Shown one piece after another: positions 45,044 through 53,594 of a stretch of DNA of 64,000 nucleotides. Made by a program: the position numbers and the translations under genes. The stretch's first letter is position 1. Each line of letters opens with the position of its first letter. Origin of the DNA: Halegenticoccus soli (GTDB taxonomy: Archaea; Halobacteriota; Halobacteria; Halobacteriales; Haloferacaceae); assembly GCF_002844195.1 (NCBI RefSeq), contig NZ_PEND01000002.1:434001-498000 (forward strand). The letters run 5' to 3'. The notes beneath the pieces are model-generated. The model searched no databases. It worked only from the letters and a program-made list of their open reading frames with translations, and was not told where the DNA came from.

Positions 45044-46657
45044 TCAGTCCCGTTTGACCCGGAAGATCACGACCCCGTCGTTCGCGAACACCTGCTCGTA
45101 CCTGTCGGAGAGCCGCAGCGCCCGTTCGAGCGAGCCGTACTGGACCTCGTAGTCGCCGCGAATCGTGTATCCTCCCCGGGGGACGTACAGGTAGTCCGGA
45201 TCGGAACCGCTCTCCGCGAGCCACCGGTTCACGCACGACTCGGCGGAGCACGCGGAGATGTTCGTGTAGGCGTCTAATTGATCGTAGTACGCCTCCGAGC
45301 TGACCCACTCGACCCCCCACGGGCCGATCAGGATGGTCCGGTGCGTGATCGCCGGGAACCACTCGGCCGCGTCGCCCATCACGACGAACGTGGCGTCGGG
45401 CCGAGTCTGCGAGGCGGCCCACTCCATCGCCTCCACGTCCTCCTCGTCGACGAACGACGGCGTCTCCGTGCCGACCTCGTCGGTCATGTCGTACGCGAGG
45501 TAGCCGATCCCGGCCGGCGCCGCGACGAGGAGGAACGCGACGAAAACCGGCGCGAACCGCCGCGGCGCGACCGTCCGCGGCAGCCGCCGCCGGCCGAGTT
45601 CGACGGCGGCGGCGACGATGACGATCAACCCGACCAGGTAGGCGAACCGCGACTGTCGGACCGCGAACTCGGCCACGAGGTACCAGAGCGGGAGGAAGAC
45701 GTGCCCGGAGACGAGCAGGTAGACCGCGCCGAGCAGCGGTACGATCGCCCACGGGAAGAGCCCCGAGACGAACTCGTAGAGGCCGCCGCCGATACCGCCG
45801 TGGGTTCCCGACGCCGCGAAGAAGACCGTCGGGCCGAACGAGGAGACGACATGGATCCACCACGGGGCCGCGAGGATCACCGCGCCGACGCCGACGACCG
45901 CGCCCCGCAGGAGGCCGGCGACCGACCGGTCGAGCGTCAGCCACGTGAGCAGGTACGTCAGCACGAAGAACAGCGTGTACGTCGGGTGCGTGAGCACGGT
46001 CAGGAGGAAGAAGCCGAGGGAGGCGACGACCCACCGACGCTCCCCCGACCGGAACATGTGGTAGCCGGTGTAGATGCCGCAGAGCGCGAACAGCACCGCG
46101 GGCGCGCGGACGATGCCCCCGGCCGAGATGTGCCACTTGAGGATCTGGGGGTTCACGGCGATGAGCGTCGCCGCGGCCGTCGCCTGCGCTCGGGAGCCCT
46201 GCAGATCCCGGACGAGGAGGTACACCGGAACGAGGTACGCGATCGTCACGAGCCCCGGCAGGAACCGGCTGTAGGTGAACGGATCGACCCCGGTCAGATC
46301 CGTGATCACCGCCGCGACGTAGAACATGAGCGGCGGGTACGCGAAGGGGACGCCGCGTGCGGTGTAGTAGGGGATCCACTCCGGGAGCGCGTAGCCGTGT
46401 CCGACGATCTCCTCGGCGATGAGCATGTACAGCCCCGCGCCGAATGCGGGGTACTGGTGCGTCGCCAGGTAGAGGAGGTAGACGGCCGTTCCGACGGCGA
46501 GAACGGGCGCGAGCCAGACGGCGTCGGCCGTCCCGAGGAGCGTCTCCTCGTCCCGCTTCGTCGCGGTGGCCGGCCACGCGAACCGCGCCGTCCGCTTCGG
46601 CGTCTCGCTCGCCGCGGTCGACGACTCCTGCCCGGTCGATTCTGTCGAGTCTGTCAT
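45044..46657 (-). CDS. GT-C-like polytopic membrane protein (putative glycosyltransferase)
   Basis: 537 aa from ATG 46655-46657. A ~40-residue Thr/Ser/Lys cytosolic start is followed by about 10-11 hydrophobic helices and a ~130-residue C-terminal soluble domain (EDVEAMEWAASQTRPDATFVVMGDAAEWFP...). This order, with a first outside loop (YPAFGAGLYMLIAEEIVGHGYALPEWIPYY), resembles GT-C/ArnT-like lipid-linked sugar transferases. No clear DxD is seen in loop 1, so catalysis is inferred. It follows the sulfotransferase-like gene by 36 nt on the same strand, so an operon is likely. Confidence 0.8.
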   Translation of the reverse strand: MTDSTESTGQESSTAASETPKRTARFAWPATATKRDEETLLGTADAVWLAPVLAVGTAVYLLYLATHQYPAFGAGLYMLIAEEIVGHGYALPEWIPYYTARGVPFAYPPLMFYVAAVITDLTGVDPFTYSRFLPGLVTIAYLVPVYLLVRDLQGSRAQATAAATLIAVNPQILKWHISAGGIVRAPAVLFALCGIYTGYHMFRSGERRWVVASLGFFLLTVLTHPTYTLFFVLTYLLTWLTLDRSVAGLLRGAVVGVGAVILAAPWWIHVVSSFGPTVFFAASGTHGGIGGGLYEFVSGLFPWAIVPLLGAVYLLVSGHVFLPLWYLVAEFAVRQSRFAYLVGLIVIVAAAVELGRRRLPRTVAPRRFAPVFVAFLLVAAPAGIGYLAYDMTDEVGTETPSFVDEEDVEAMEWAASQTRPDATFVVMGDAAEWFPAITHRTILIGPWGVEWVSSEAYYDQLDAYTNISACSAESCVNRWLAESGSDPDYLYVPRGGYTIRGDYEVQYGSLERALRLSDRYEQVFANDGVVIFRVKRD

Positions 46658-46693
46658 CCGAGATTCACTTCCTGTTGGTTCATTCCTTCGAAA

Positions 46694-48100
46694 CTACTTT
46701 CTCCGCAGTTGCAGCGGCGATCGAACGGCGACGGCGAGCTTCCTCCGACGCCACTCGGTGACGGCCAGGGTCGCGCTTCCGACGACGAACGTGAACAGCG
46801 CGACGATCTCGAGCGCGCCCATCCAGCGCGGCAGGGCGTAGGCGATCGCGTTCACGACCTTCGGGGGAACCGCGGCTTCGATCCGGAGCCACGCGGAGCC
46901 CACCGCGCCGACGTCGCTCCGCTCGTCGGCGCGCTCCGAGGGCAGGTCCAGCGACTTCGCGCTGGGGCCCCCGGCGGATTCGTCGCCCGTGCCGAGGCGC
47001 TCCGCCTCGTACGGGAAGCCGACGTCGGCGCTCCAGACGACCTCGCCCCGCCGGTCGACTTCGAGCACCCTGTCGCCGTTCGAGTCGGTCATGAGCGTGT
47101 GGCCGTTCGGGAGGCGGTCGGCGTCGCGGACCCACTGCATCCGCGGGTCGCTCCACTCCCACGTCTTCACCCACTCGCCGTTCTCGCGCTGGTACTCGAC
47201 AACGCGGCTGTTCTCGCTGTCGGCGACGAGGACTGCCGGGCCGCCCTCCTCCGGCGGGATGTAATCGGGGTTGTGCTGCTCGTACAGCGTCTCGTGGTCG
47301 TCGTCCTCGCCGAGCGTCCACTCCTCCATCAATCCCCGTTCGAGGTCGATGAAGACGACGCTGTCCTGGTTCCTGAGGCTCGCCATGACGACCGCTCGCC
47401 CGTCGATCTCGACGTACTCGACGTCGTTGACGTGGGTCCAGTCCTCGGGGTACGGACCGCCGCTCTCGGTCGAATAGTCCGCCTGCGCGTCCCAGGACCA
47501 CTCGATCAGTTCGGTCGTCGTGTTGACGATGAACACGCGGTCCTGGTCGATGTCCGCGACGAGGTACCGGTGTTCGTCGATCCGATCCCCGTCGTGCCAG
47601 CGCGTCGAGTGCTTGTCGGGCGTGATCCGCGCGTAGACGTCGGTCACCTCGCCCGTCGTGAGGTTGACCCGCTCGATCCCGTTGCGCGTACAGACGGTGG
47701 ACGCGTTGCAGTCCTCCTCGCTCAGGTGGTCCGCGTAGAGGTACTCGACGGTCGCTCTCGTCCTCGGGACGGGATCCACGTCCCAGTACCGGGTGTGGGA
47801 GTTGTTGTAGTAGTAGACGCTCCCGTCGGGAGCGAACGCGACGAGTTCGGCCTGCGCCCGCGGGCCGGAGCCGTCGTTGGAGACGAACGCGTTCGAGTCG
47901 GTGCCGACGACGGTGATGTTCTCGCGGGGCTCGGCGACGGGACTCCTGTCGCCGGTTCTGAACGCCTCTTCGGCCGATTGATCGCCCTGGATCTGCTGTC
48001 CGGCCAGCACCTCGCCGGTGACGTAGCCGGTGAGGAGTACCAGCGCTGACAGGCAGACCAGGCTCACGAGGATCGACCGCTTCACTCGCCGCGGCGACAT
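46694..48100 (-). CDS. membrane-anchored arylsulfotransferase-like beta-propeller
   Basis: 468 aa from ATG 48098-48100 (MSPRRVKRSILVSLVCLSALVLLTG). N-terminal helix, then ~370 residues of propeller blades (GTDSNAFVSNDG..AELVAFAPDGSVYYYNNSHTRYWDVDPVP; VYARITPDKHSTRWHDGDRIDEHRYLVADIDQDRVFIVN; DADRLPNGHTLMTDSNGDRVLEVDRRGEVVWS), and a C-terminal helix (GALEIVALFTFVVGSATLAV) before a basic tail. The pattern matches archaeal arylsulfotransferase-family propellers. Two flanking helices place the propeller outside the membrane. Sulfation or other glycan modification is an inference. First gene of the two-gene unit with the GT-C-like protein. Confidence 0.8.
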   Translation of the reverse strand: MSPRRVKRSILVSLVCLSALVLLTGYVTGEVLAGQQIQGDQSAEEAFRTGDRSPVAEPRENITVVGTDSNAFVSNDGSGPRAQAELVAFAPDGSVYYYNNSHTRYWDVDPVPRTRATVEYLYADHLSEEDCNASTVCTRNGIERVNLTTGEVTDVYARITPDKHSTRWHDGDRIDEHRYLVADIDQDRVFIVNTTTELIEWSWDAQADYSTESGGPYPEDWTHVNDVEYVEIDGRAVVMASLRNQDSVVFIDLERGLMEEWTLGEDDDHETLYEQHNPDYIPPEEGGPAVLVADSENSRVVEYQRENGEWVKTWEWSDPRMQWVRDADRLPNGHTLMTDSNGDRVLEVDRRGEVVWSADVGFPYEAERLGTGDESAGGPSAKSLDLPSERADERSDVGAVGSAWLRIEAAVPPKVVNAIAYALPRWMGALEIVALFTFVVGSATLAVTEWRRRKLAVAVRSPLQLRRK

Positions 48101-48260
48101 ACGTTCCGTATGACGATGCGGAATATGTAACTTCTTGCTATGTGCTCCGGAAAGTGGAGCTCCGGTGATACTAGCGGTGACCGGTACGGTCACACCGGAT
48201 GAGAACGTGAGCCACAGAACTGTTATTGCGCCGCCCGCTAAACGTTCCGGGAAGCAGTAC

Positions 48261-50081
48261 ATGTCCTCGACCGACGGTCGAAGCGAACTCCGAGGGACGC
48301 GGAGAGCGGTGCTCGCCAGCGTCGCTGCCGCGTCGGCCGCCGGGACGTCCGGGTGCGTAAAGCGCCTCCGGAACGTCGTCGGGCGCGAGCCCTCGCGGCA
48401 GATCTCGCTCGAAATCAAGACCGTGCCGGCGGACAGCGACCCGTACGCCAGCCGGATCGCCCGCCACCTCGCGGAGAACCTGGAGACGGCGGGCGTCGCC
48501 GCCCGCGTCGTGCCGGTCGAGGTCGAAGAGCTCTACCGGCAGGTGCTCATCAACCAGCAGTTCGACCTGTACGTCGGCCAGTACCCCGAGGCGCGTCACC
48601 TCGACCCGGATTCGCTGTACGGCCTGTTGCACTCGCGGTTCAGCTCCGAATCGGGGTGGCAGAACCCGTTCGGGTACACCAACCTCACCGTCGACGAACT
48701 GCTCGAAGAACAGCGAACCACCGCCGGGAAGGCGCGCCGCGAGGCGGCGGCGGAGTTACAGCGGACGGTCGCACAGACGGTTCCGTTCCTCACGGTGGCG
48801 TTTCCCGACGTGCTCTGCGCCGTCCGGACCGACCGCTTCACCAAGTGGCGGACGTTCGGTCCGAACTCGGCGGTCGGGCTACTGTCGCTCGAACGCCTGC
48901 CCGGCGCGGACTTCTCCTCCGACTTCGCGTCCGACGGCGCGGAACTGCGGCTCGCGACGACCGACCCCCGGATCACCGAGAACAGAAACCCGATCGCCGC
49001 CGAGTTCCGCCGGCTCGGGACGTTCATCGACCTGCTCTACGACTCGCTCTGTCGCCGGTACAGCGGGACCGTCAACCCGTGGCTCGCGGAGACGGTGACC
49101 TGGGCGACGGACGGCCGGGCCCCGACGGTCAACGTCCGGCTCCGCGACGGGCTCTCGTGGCACGACGGGACCCCTCTCACGGCCGACGACGTCGCGTTCA
49201 CCTACGCGTTCCTGGCCGACACGACGCTCGGCGCGGACGAGGGTTCCATTCCCGCACCGCGCTTCCGCGGCCGCGTCTCGCTCGTCGACAACGTGTCCGT
49301 CACCGACGACCGGACCGTCCGGATTCGGTTCTTACCCGGGTCCGAGGCGGTCGCCGACCGCGCCCTGACGATCCCGCTGCTCCCCGAGCACGTCTGGTCG
49401 GAGAAGACGGGGAAAGCCAGCATCGCGGGGATCGAAGTCAACGGCGAGACCACCGAGGCGCTGATCTGGAACAATCCGAACCCCGTGGGGAGCGGCCCGT
49501 TCCGGTTCGAACGGAGCAAGCCGGACGAGTCGCTCGTCCTCTCGCTCTTCGACGACCACTTCCTCGTCCGCGACCGGGGCGGCGAGGATCCGACCGGCCT
49601 CCCCGCGCGGCCGGCGTTCGATCGCCTCCGCGTGCAGGTCGTTTCGTCGGACGTGTCCGCGGTCGAACTGGTCTCGAACGACGACGCCGACGCGACGATC
49701 TCCAACCTCAGCGCGGAGACGGTGCCCCGGATCGCGCGGTCGCCCGACCTCGATCTGATCGCCCACCGGTCGCAGTCGTTCTACCACGTCGGCTTCAACG
49801 CGCGGCAGGCGCCGCTTTCCAACCCCCGGTTCCGCCACACGGTCGCACGGCTCGTCGACAAGTCGTTCCTCGTCCGGGACGTGTTCGGCTGGTACGCCGC
49901 GCCGGCGGCGAGCCCCCTCGCGGAGACCCGGTGGCTCCCCGAGGACCTCGCGTGGGCCGGCGCCGATCCCGTGACGCCCTTCCTCGGCGAGGCCGGGGAG
50001 GTCTCGCCCGAGCGGGCCCGCTCGGCGTTTCGCGAAGCCGGCTACCAGTACAGCGAGAACGGCAAACTCCTCACACGCTGA
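48261..50081 (+). CDS. SBP_bac_5-type solute-binding lipoprotein with permuted domain order
   Basis: 606 aa from ATG 48261 (MSSTDGRSELRGTRRAVLAS). Tat-like RGTRR and lipobox SGC (Cys32) give a lipidated extracellular protein. Residues ~228-606 contain the usual beginning and middle of a dipeptide/nickel-type binding protein (LRLATTDP, FIDLLYDSLCRR, RLRDGLSWHDGTPLTADDVAFTYAFL, NPNPVGSGPFRFERSK, FYHVGFNARQAPLSNPRFRHTVARLVDK). They stop at AFREAGYQYSENGKLLTR, where the fold normally continues. The missing end (SLEIKTVPADSDPYASRIARHLAENL, LINQQFDLYVGQYPE, GYTNLTVDELLEEQR, FLTVAFPDVLCAVR) is at residues 48-210 instead. This is a circular permutation. No permease or ATPase genes adjoin; a PAP2 gene follows after 11 nt. 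Confidence 0.88.
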   Translation: MSSTDGRSELRGTRRAVLASVAAASAAGTSGCVKRLRNVVGREPSRQISLEIKTVPADSDPYASRIARHLAENLETAGVAARVVPVEVEELYRQVLINQQFDLYVGQYPEARHLDPDSLYGLLHSRFSSESGWQNPFGYTNLTVDELLEEQRTTAGKARREAAAELQRTVAQTVPFLTVAFPDVLCAVRTDRFTKWRTFGPNSAVGLLSLERLPGADFSSDFASDGAELRLATTDPRITENRNPIAAEFRRLGTFIDLLYDSLCRRYSGTVNPWLAETVTWATDGRAPTVNVRLRDGLSWHDGTPLTADDVAFTYAFLADTTLGADEGSIPAPRFRGRVSLVDNVSVTDDRTVRIRFLPGSEAVADRALTIPLLPEHVWSEKTGKASIAGIEVNGETTEALIWNNPNPVGSGPFRFERSKPDESLVLSLFDDHFLVRDRGGEDPTGLPARPAFDRLRVQVVSSDVSAVELVSNDDADATISNLSAETVPRIARSPDLDLIAHRSQSFYHVGFNARQAPLSNPRFRHTVARLVDKSFLVRDVFGWYAAPAASPLAETRWLPEDLAWAGADPVTPFLGEAGEVSPERARSAFREAGYQYSENGKLLTR

Positions 50082-50092
50082 TCTCCGTCGCC

Positions 50093-50896
50093 ATGAGTTT
50101 CCTCACGATACTCGCGGAAGTCGTCGCGGTGGTGGCCGCGATGGTCGCCCTGGCCGCGGTCGGAATCGTCGGCGCGGACCGGCTTCGGCGGCTCCGCCGG
50201 ACCGCCCGCCTCCGCCTGCGCGCCGTCGCGCCGCAACTCGCCGTCCTCGCGGTCGTCCTGCTCGTCAACAGCGCCATCAGGGACGTGGTGCCGGAGTTCT
50301 CCTGGATCATCGGCTGGAACATCACGGGGTACATCTTCGCCCTCGAGGGGACGTTCGTCGCGTTCGTCCAGTCGTTCGCCTCCCCGCCGCTGACCGCCTA
50401 CTTCTCGTTCGTCTACGTCTACGGGTACGTGTTCCTCCTCGTGTTCCCGCTCCTCGCGTACGCCGCGCTCGACGACGCCCGCCCGCTCCGGGAGCTCGTC
50501 ATCGCGTACAGCCTCAACTACGGGCTCGGCCTGCTCTGTTACGTCCTGTTCATCGCCTACGGCCCGCGGAACCTGCTGTCCGACCTCGTCGAGTCGCTCC
50601 TGTACACGACGTACCCGCGCTACCAGCTGTTGACGAGCCGCGTGAACACCAACACGAACGTGTTCCCGTCGCTCCACACCTCGCTGTCGATCACGGTCGC
50701 GATGCTGGCGTGGCTCTCGCGCGATCAGTATCCGAAGTGGACCGCGATCGCGACGTTCGGGGCGCTGAGCGTGGTGATCGCGACGATGTACCTCGGGATC
50801 CACTGGGCGACCGACGTGCTCGCGGGGCTCCTGCTGAGCGCGGCCAGCGTCGCCCTCGCCAGGCGGTGGGTCGGGGACGGGAGCTGGCGGTCCTGA
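50093..50896 (+). CDS. PAP2-superfamily membrane phosphatase / phosphotransferase
   Basis: 267 aa from ATG 50093 (MSFLTILAEVVAVVAAMVAL), six or seven hydrophobic helices. The catalytic block NVFPSLHTSLSITVAM with FPSLHTS (PAP2 motif 2) and GIHWATDVLAG (motif 3 His...Asp) are present; the first motif is weaker (YTTYPRYQ). It resembles archaeal inositol-phosphoceramide-synthase-like (Aur1/Ipt1) PAP2 proteins. It acts on phospholipid or isoprenoid phosphates in the membrane. Only 11 nt after the binding-protein gene, so co-transcription is likely. Confidence 0.88.
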   Translation: MSFLTILAEVVAVVAAMVALAAVGIVGADRLRRLRRTARLRLRAVAPQLAVLAVVLLVNSAIRDVVPEFSWIIGWNITGYIFALEGTFVAFVQSFASPPLTAYFSFVYVYGYVFLLVFPLLAYAALDDARPLRELVIAYSLNYGLGLLCYVLFIAYGPRNLLSDLVESLLYTTYPRYQLLTSRVNTNTNVFPSLHTSLSITVAMLAWLSRDQYPKWTAIATFGALSVVIATMYLGIHWATDVLAGLLLSAASVALARRWVGDGSWRS

Positions 50897-50956
50897 GCGC
50901 CCGTCAGCCGTCAGACCCGCCTCCCAGTCCGCCGTCGAAGCCCCGCCGCCGGGCGG

Positions 50957-51328
50957 TCAGTCGCGCTCCCCGATCGGAGCGTCCAGCCACTCCTGCGCCC
51001 ACGCCTCGATCTCGTCGAAGACGGGGCAGAGCGACCGACCCTTCGGCGTGAGGCTGTAGTACGTCGCGACGGGCGCGTCCTCCTCCAGCCGCCGGTCGAC
51101 GAACCCCATCTCCCGGAGGTCGTCGAGCACGCGGGAGAGCGTCCGCGAGCTCGCCCCCGTCGATCGCTTGAGCTCGTTGAACCGCTTTTCGCCCTCCTGG
51201 AGGTCGTACAGGACGATGAGCCGCCACTGCGAGCCGATCTGCTCCAGTGAGTCGATGACGAAGCACGCCTCTTCGGAGTACCGATCCGCCGCTTCCCGTC
51301 CGTTCGCGTCCACTGGCACTGCTGTCAC
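50957..51328 (-). CDS. HxlR-family redox/quinone-responsive regulator
   Basis: 123 aa from GTG 51326-51328, chosen because a TATATA box (51353-51358 region) lies ~25-28 nt upstream, the leaderless spacing. The wHTH reads CFVIDSLEQIGSQWRLIVLYDLQEGEKRFNELKRSTGASSRTLSRVLDDLREMGFVDRR. A single N-terminal Cys22 (SEEACFV) stands where the redox-sensing Cys of Bacillus YodB/CatR (HxlR/DUF24) is found. It probably represses the divergent dioxygenase-DoxX pair until oxidised or alkylated by quinones. The second Cys in GRSLCPVF may be the intermolecular partner. Confidence 0.85.
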   Translation of the reverse strand: MTAVPVDANGREAADRYSEEACFVIDSLEQIGSQWRLIVLYDLQEGEKRFNELKRSTGASSRTLSRVLDDLREMGFVDRRLEEDAPVATYYSLTPKGRSLCPVFDEIEAWAQEWLDAPIGERD

Positions 51329-51385
51329 CTGGTTACGGGATTGTCCGCGAGGGTATATACAGGTTCGGAGGCGTACCTGGTAACG
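51327..51385. promoter_or_regulatory. shared promoter/operator of HxlR and dioxygenase genes
   Basis: Two near-identical ACCTGGTWACG sites, 51327-51337 and 51375-51385, sit 48 bp apart on either side of the TATATA box of the regulator gene. Direct repeats at this distance over the promoter are candidate HxlR binding sites. The dioxygenase start is 82 nt further right. Confidence 0.5.
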
Positions 51386-51467
51386 TAGTGAAAGCGCCGG
51401 CGCCGGCTGCGGCGATCGGCACGAGCACACGAACAGTACGACCAAAATCAACCCCCAGAATCACACC

Positions 51468-52589
51468 ATGACAATCGAAACACCCGGAATTCACCACGTC
51501 ACGGCGATCGCGGGCGATCCCCAGACGAACGTCGACTTCTACACCGACGCGCTGGGGCTCCGACTCGTGAAGCGGACCGTGAACTTCGACGACCCGACCA
51601 CCTACCACCTCTACTACGGCGACGAGGTCGGCCGCCCGGGGACGATACTCACGTTCTTCCCCTTCGAGGGCGCCCGTCCCGGTCGCGCGGGAACGGGGCA
51701 GGCGCGGACCGTCGCCTTCCTCGTCCCACCGTCGTCGCTCGACTACTGGATCGACCGGTTCGACGAGCGCGGCGTCGAGCACGAAGATCCGGCATCGCGG
51801 TTCGACGAGCGCGCCGTCGCGTTCCGCGACCCCGACGGCCTCCGCCTCGAACTGGTCGCTCACTCCGCGGCCGACGCCGTCGAGCCGTGGGCCGACGGCC
51901 CCGTCCCGGCGGAGCACGCCGTCCGCGGCTTCTTCGGCGTCTCGCTCTCCCTCGCCGACGGGGGGCCGACCGCCGACCTGCTCCGCGCGATGGGCTTCGA
52001 GTCCGTCGGCGAGGAGGGCGGTCGAGCCCGCTACCGCGCAACCGACGCGGCGGGCGTCGACGCGGCGGATGGCGGGACGGTGGACGACGGGGCCGCGGAC
52101 GGCGACCGCGCGGCCGTCCCGGGGACCGTCGTCGATCTCGCCGTCGACCCCGACGCCCCGCGCGGCCGCGTGGGCGTGGACGCCGTCCACCACGTCGCCT
52201 TCCGCGCGCCCGACGACGAGACGCAGCTCGCCTGGCGCGAGGAGCTGACCGACCGCGGGCTGGGGGTCACGCCGGTCCGCGACCGACAGTACTTCCGCTC
52301 GATCTACTTCCGCGAGCCGGGCGGCGTCCTGTTCGAGATTGCGACGGACCCGCCGGGGTTCGCGCTCGACGAGGAAGTCGAAGCGCTCGGCGCAGACCTG
52401 AAGCTGCCGCCGTGGCTCGAAGACGACCGCGAACGGCTGGAAGCCCGCCTCCCGCCGATCGAGGCTCCGACCGGCGGGCGAGCGGCGACCGACGGCGGCG
52501 AGGTCGCCTCCGCCGATTCGGGGGATCCGGCCGATCCGACCGATCCGGTCGATCCCGGCGGGACCGAGGGAGGTGACGCCGATGAGTGA
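51468..52589 (+). CDS. VOC ring-cleaving dioxygenase (MhqO/CatE-like)
   Basis: 373 aa from ATG 51468 (MTIETPGIHHVTAIAGDPQTN). Two vicinal-oxygen-chelate halves: residues ~7-130 with metal ligand His in IHHVTAI, and ~135-330 with VHHVAFRAP; Glu ligands are in RLELVAH and LFEIATDP. The fold matches putative hydroquinone/catechol ring-cleaving dioxygenases. The tail (GDPADPTDPVDPGG) is low complexity. Overlaps the DoxX gene by 8 nt, so one operon, divergent from HxlR. Confidence 0.88.
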   Translation: MTIETPGIHHVTAIAGDPQTNVDFYTDALGLRLVKRTVNFDDPTTYHLYYGDEVGRPGTILTFFPFEGARPGRAGTGQARTVAFLVPPSSLDYWIDRFDERGVEHEDPASRFDERAVAFRDPDGLRLELVAHSAADAVEPWADGPVPAEHAVRGFFGVSLSLADGGPTADLLRAMGFESVGEEGGRARYRATDAAGVDAADGGTVDDGAADGDRAAVPGTVVDLAVDPDAPRGRVGVDAVHHVAFRAPDDETQLAWREELTDRGLGVTPVRDRQYFRSIYFREPGGVLFEIATDPPGFALDEEVEALGADLKLPPWLEDDRERLEARLPPIEAPTGGRAATDGGEVASADSGDPADPTDPVDPGGTEGGDADE

Positions 52590-52974
52590 AACCGACGACG
52601 GCTCCAACGCGCCGCCGTCGCTCCTCGGACGGCTGCTTTTCGCCGGGGTTCTCGCGTTCTCGGGGCTCGACAACCTCCGAAACCTCGACGACACCGTCGC
52701 GTACGCCGAGGCGAGCGGCCTTCCGAAGGCCGACGCGCTCGTCCCGTTCGCCAGCGGGCTACTTGTCGCCGGGAGCGTCGGCGTCGCGCTGTGGCGGCTC
52801 CCGACGCTCGCGGCCGGCGCGGTCGTCTCGTTCCTCGCCGGCGTCACGCCGGTCATGCACGACTTCTGGAACTACGAGGGCGAGGAGCGCCAGGGACAGC
52901 GGATCCACTTCCTGAAGAACCTCGGCCTCCTGGGCGCGGCGCTGGCGTTTCTCGCGCGCGGTCGCCGCGAGTAG
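52582..52974 (+). CDS. DoxX-family membrane protein (CatD/MhqP-like)
   Basis: 130 aa from ATG 52582, overlapping the dioxygenase stop. Four helices with the DoxX core GRLLFAGVLAFSGLDNLRNL, AGSVGVALWRLPTLAAGAVVSFLAGVTPVMHDFWNYEGEERQGQRIHFLKNLGLLGAAL. The MHDFWN segment carries the conserved His/Asp/Trp of the family. It may act with quinones at the membrane. A close paralogue lies at 60123-60608. Confidence 0.88.
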   Translation: MSETDDGSNAPPSLLGRLLFAGVLAFSGLDNLRNLDDTVAYAEASGLPKADALVPFASGLLVAGSVGVALWRLPTLAAGAVVSFLAGVTPVMHDFWNYEGEERQGQRIHFLKNLGLLGAALAFLARGRRE

Positions 52975-53101
52975 CGGCTTTCGCGCGGCGGGACGCCTCG
53001 GCGACCGAATCGGAGTGCGCGGGGGTGAAGCGTCGCGGGAATCGCGGCGTCGTACCGCCGAGTGACAGGTATATCCGCTCAGCGGGCCTACTAGACGGGA
53101 T

Positions 53102-53566
53102 ATGCGAGTACGCAGTCACACGACCTCAGTCGCTCCGTCCCGAACGTCGATCGTCGAACGCGGGCTGATCGCGCTCGCGCTCGCGGTCCTCGCGAACGCG
53201 CTGATCCGCGGCATCGCCGTCGCCCTCGTTTCGGGTGCCGAGTCGGTCGACCCGCTCGGGTGGGGTCCCGTCCTCGTCAGCACGGCGGTCGCGGCGACGA
53301 TGGCGACGGGCGTCTACGCCGCGCTCGTCCGCTTCACCGGCAGGCCGACCCGGAACTTCGTCGCCCTCGCGGCGGTCGTCCTCGTCGCCTCGCTGATCCC
53401 GATCGCCACGGTCGCCCCGTCGATCCCCGGCGTGACGACGCCGGTGCTCGGCGCGCTCGTCGCCATGCACGTCGCGAGCGCCGTCGCGATCGTCGCGGCG
53501 CTCACCGGCGCGGTGAACCGACGAACCGTCGGGCTCCGCGCCCGGAGCGGCGCGAAGCCGCGCTGA
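53102..53566 (+). CDS. four-helix membrane protein (DUF6069-like)
   Basis: 154 aa from ATG 53102 (MRVRSHTTSVAPSRTSIVERG). Four hydrophobic helices (residues ~20-45, 55-75, 85-105, 115-140) and a basic C-terminus. The spacing and the ALIRGIAVALVSGAE and RFTGRPTRNFVALAAVVLVASLIP segments match my recollection of DUF6069. Role unknown. Alone between DoxX and a frameshifted gene on the other strand. Confidence 0.75.
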   Translation: MRVRSHTTSVAPSRTSIVERGLIALALAVLANALIRGIAVALVSGAESVDPLGWGPVLVSTAVAATMATGVYAALVRFTGRPTRNFVALAAVVLVASLIPIATVAPSIPGVTTPVLGALVAMHVASAVAIVAALTGAVNRRTVGLRARSGAKPR

Positions 53567-53594
53567 ATCCTCCGCCTCTCGGAACCGAGTCCGC

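Noticed and set aside
48261-50081. Assembly error as the cause of the permuted domain order
   Set aside because: One uninterrupted frame with its own Tat/lipobox signal at the start and a short linker at the junction; a misassembly would be expected to break the frame or duplicate sequence.
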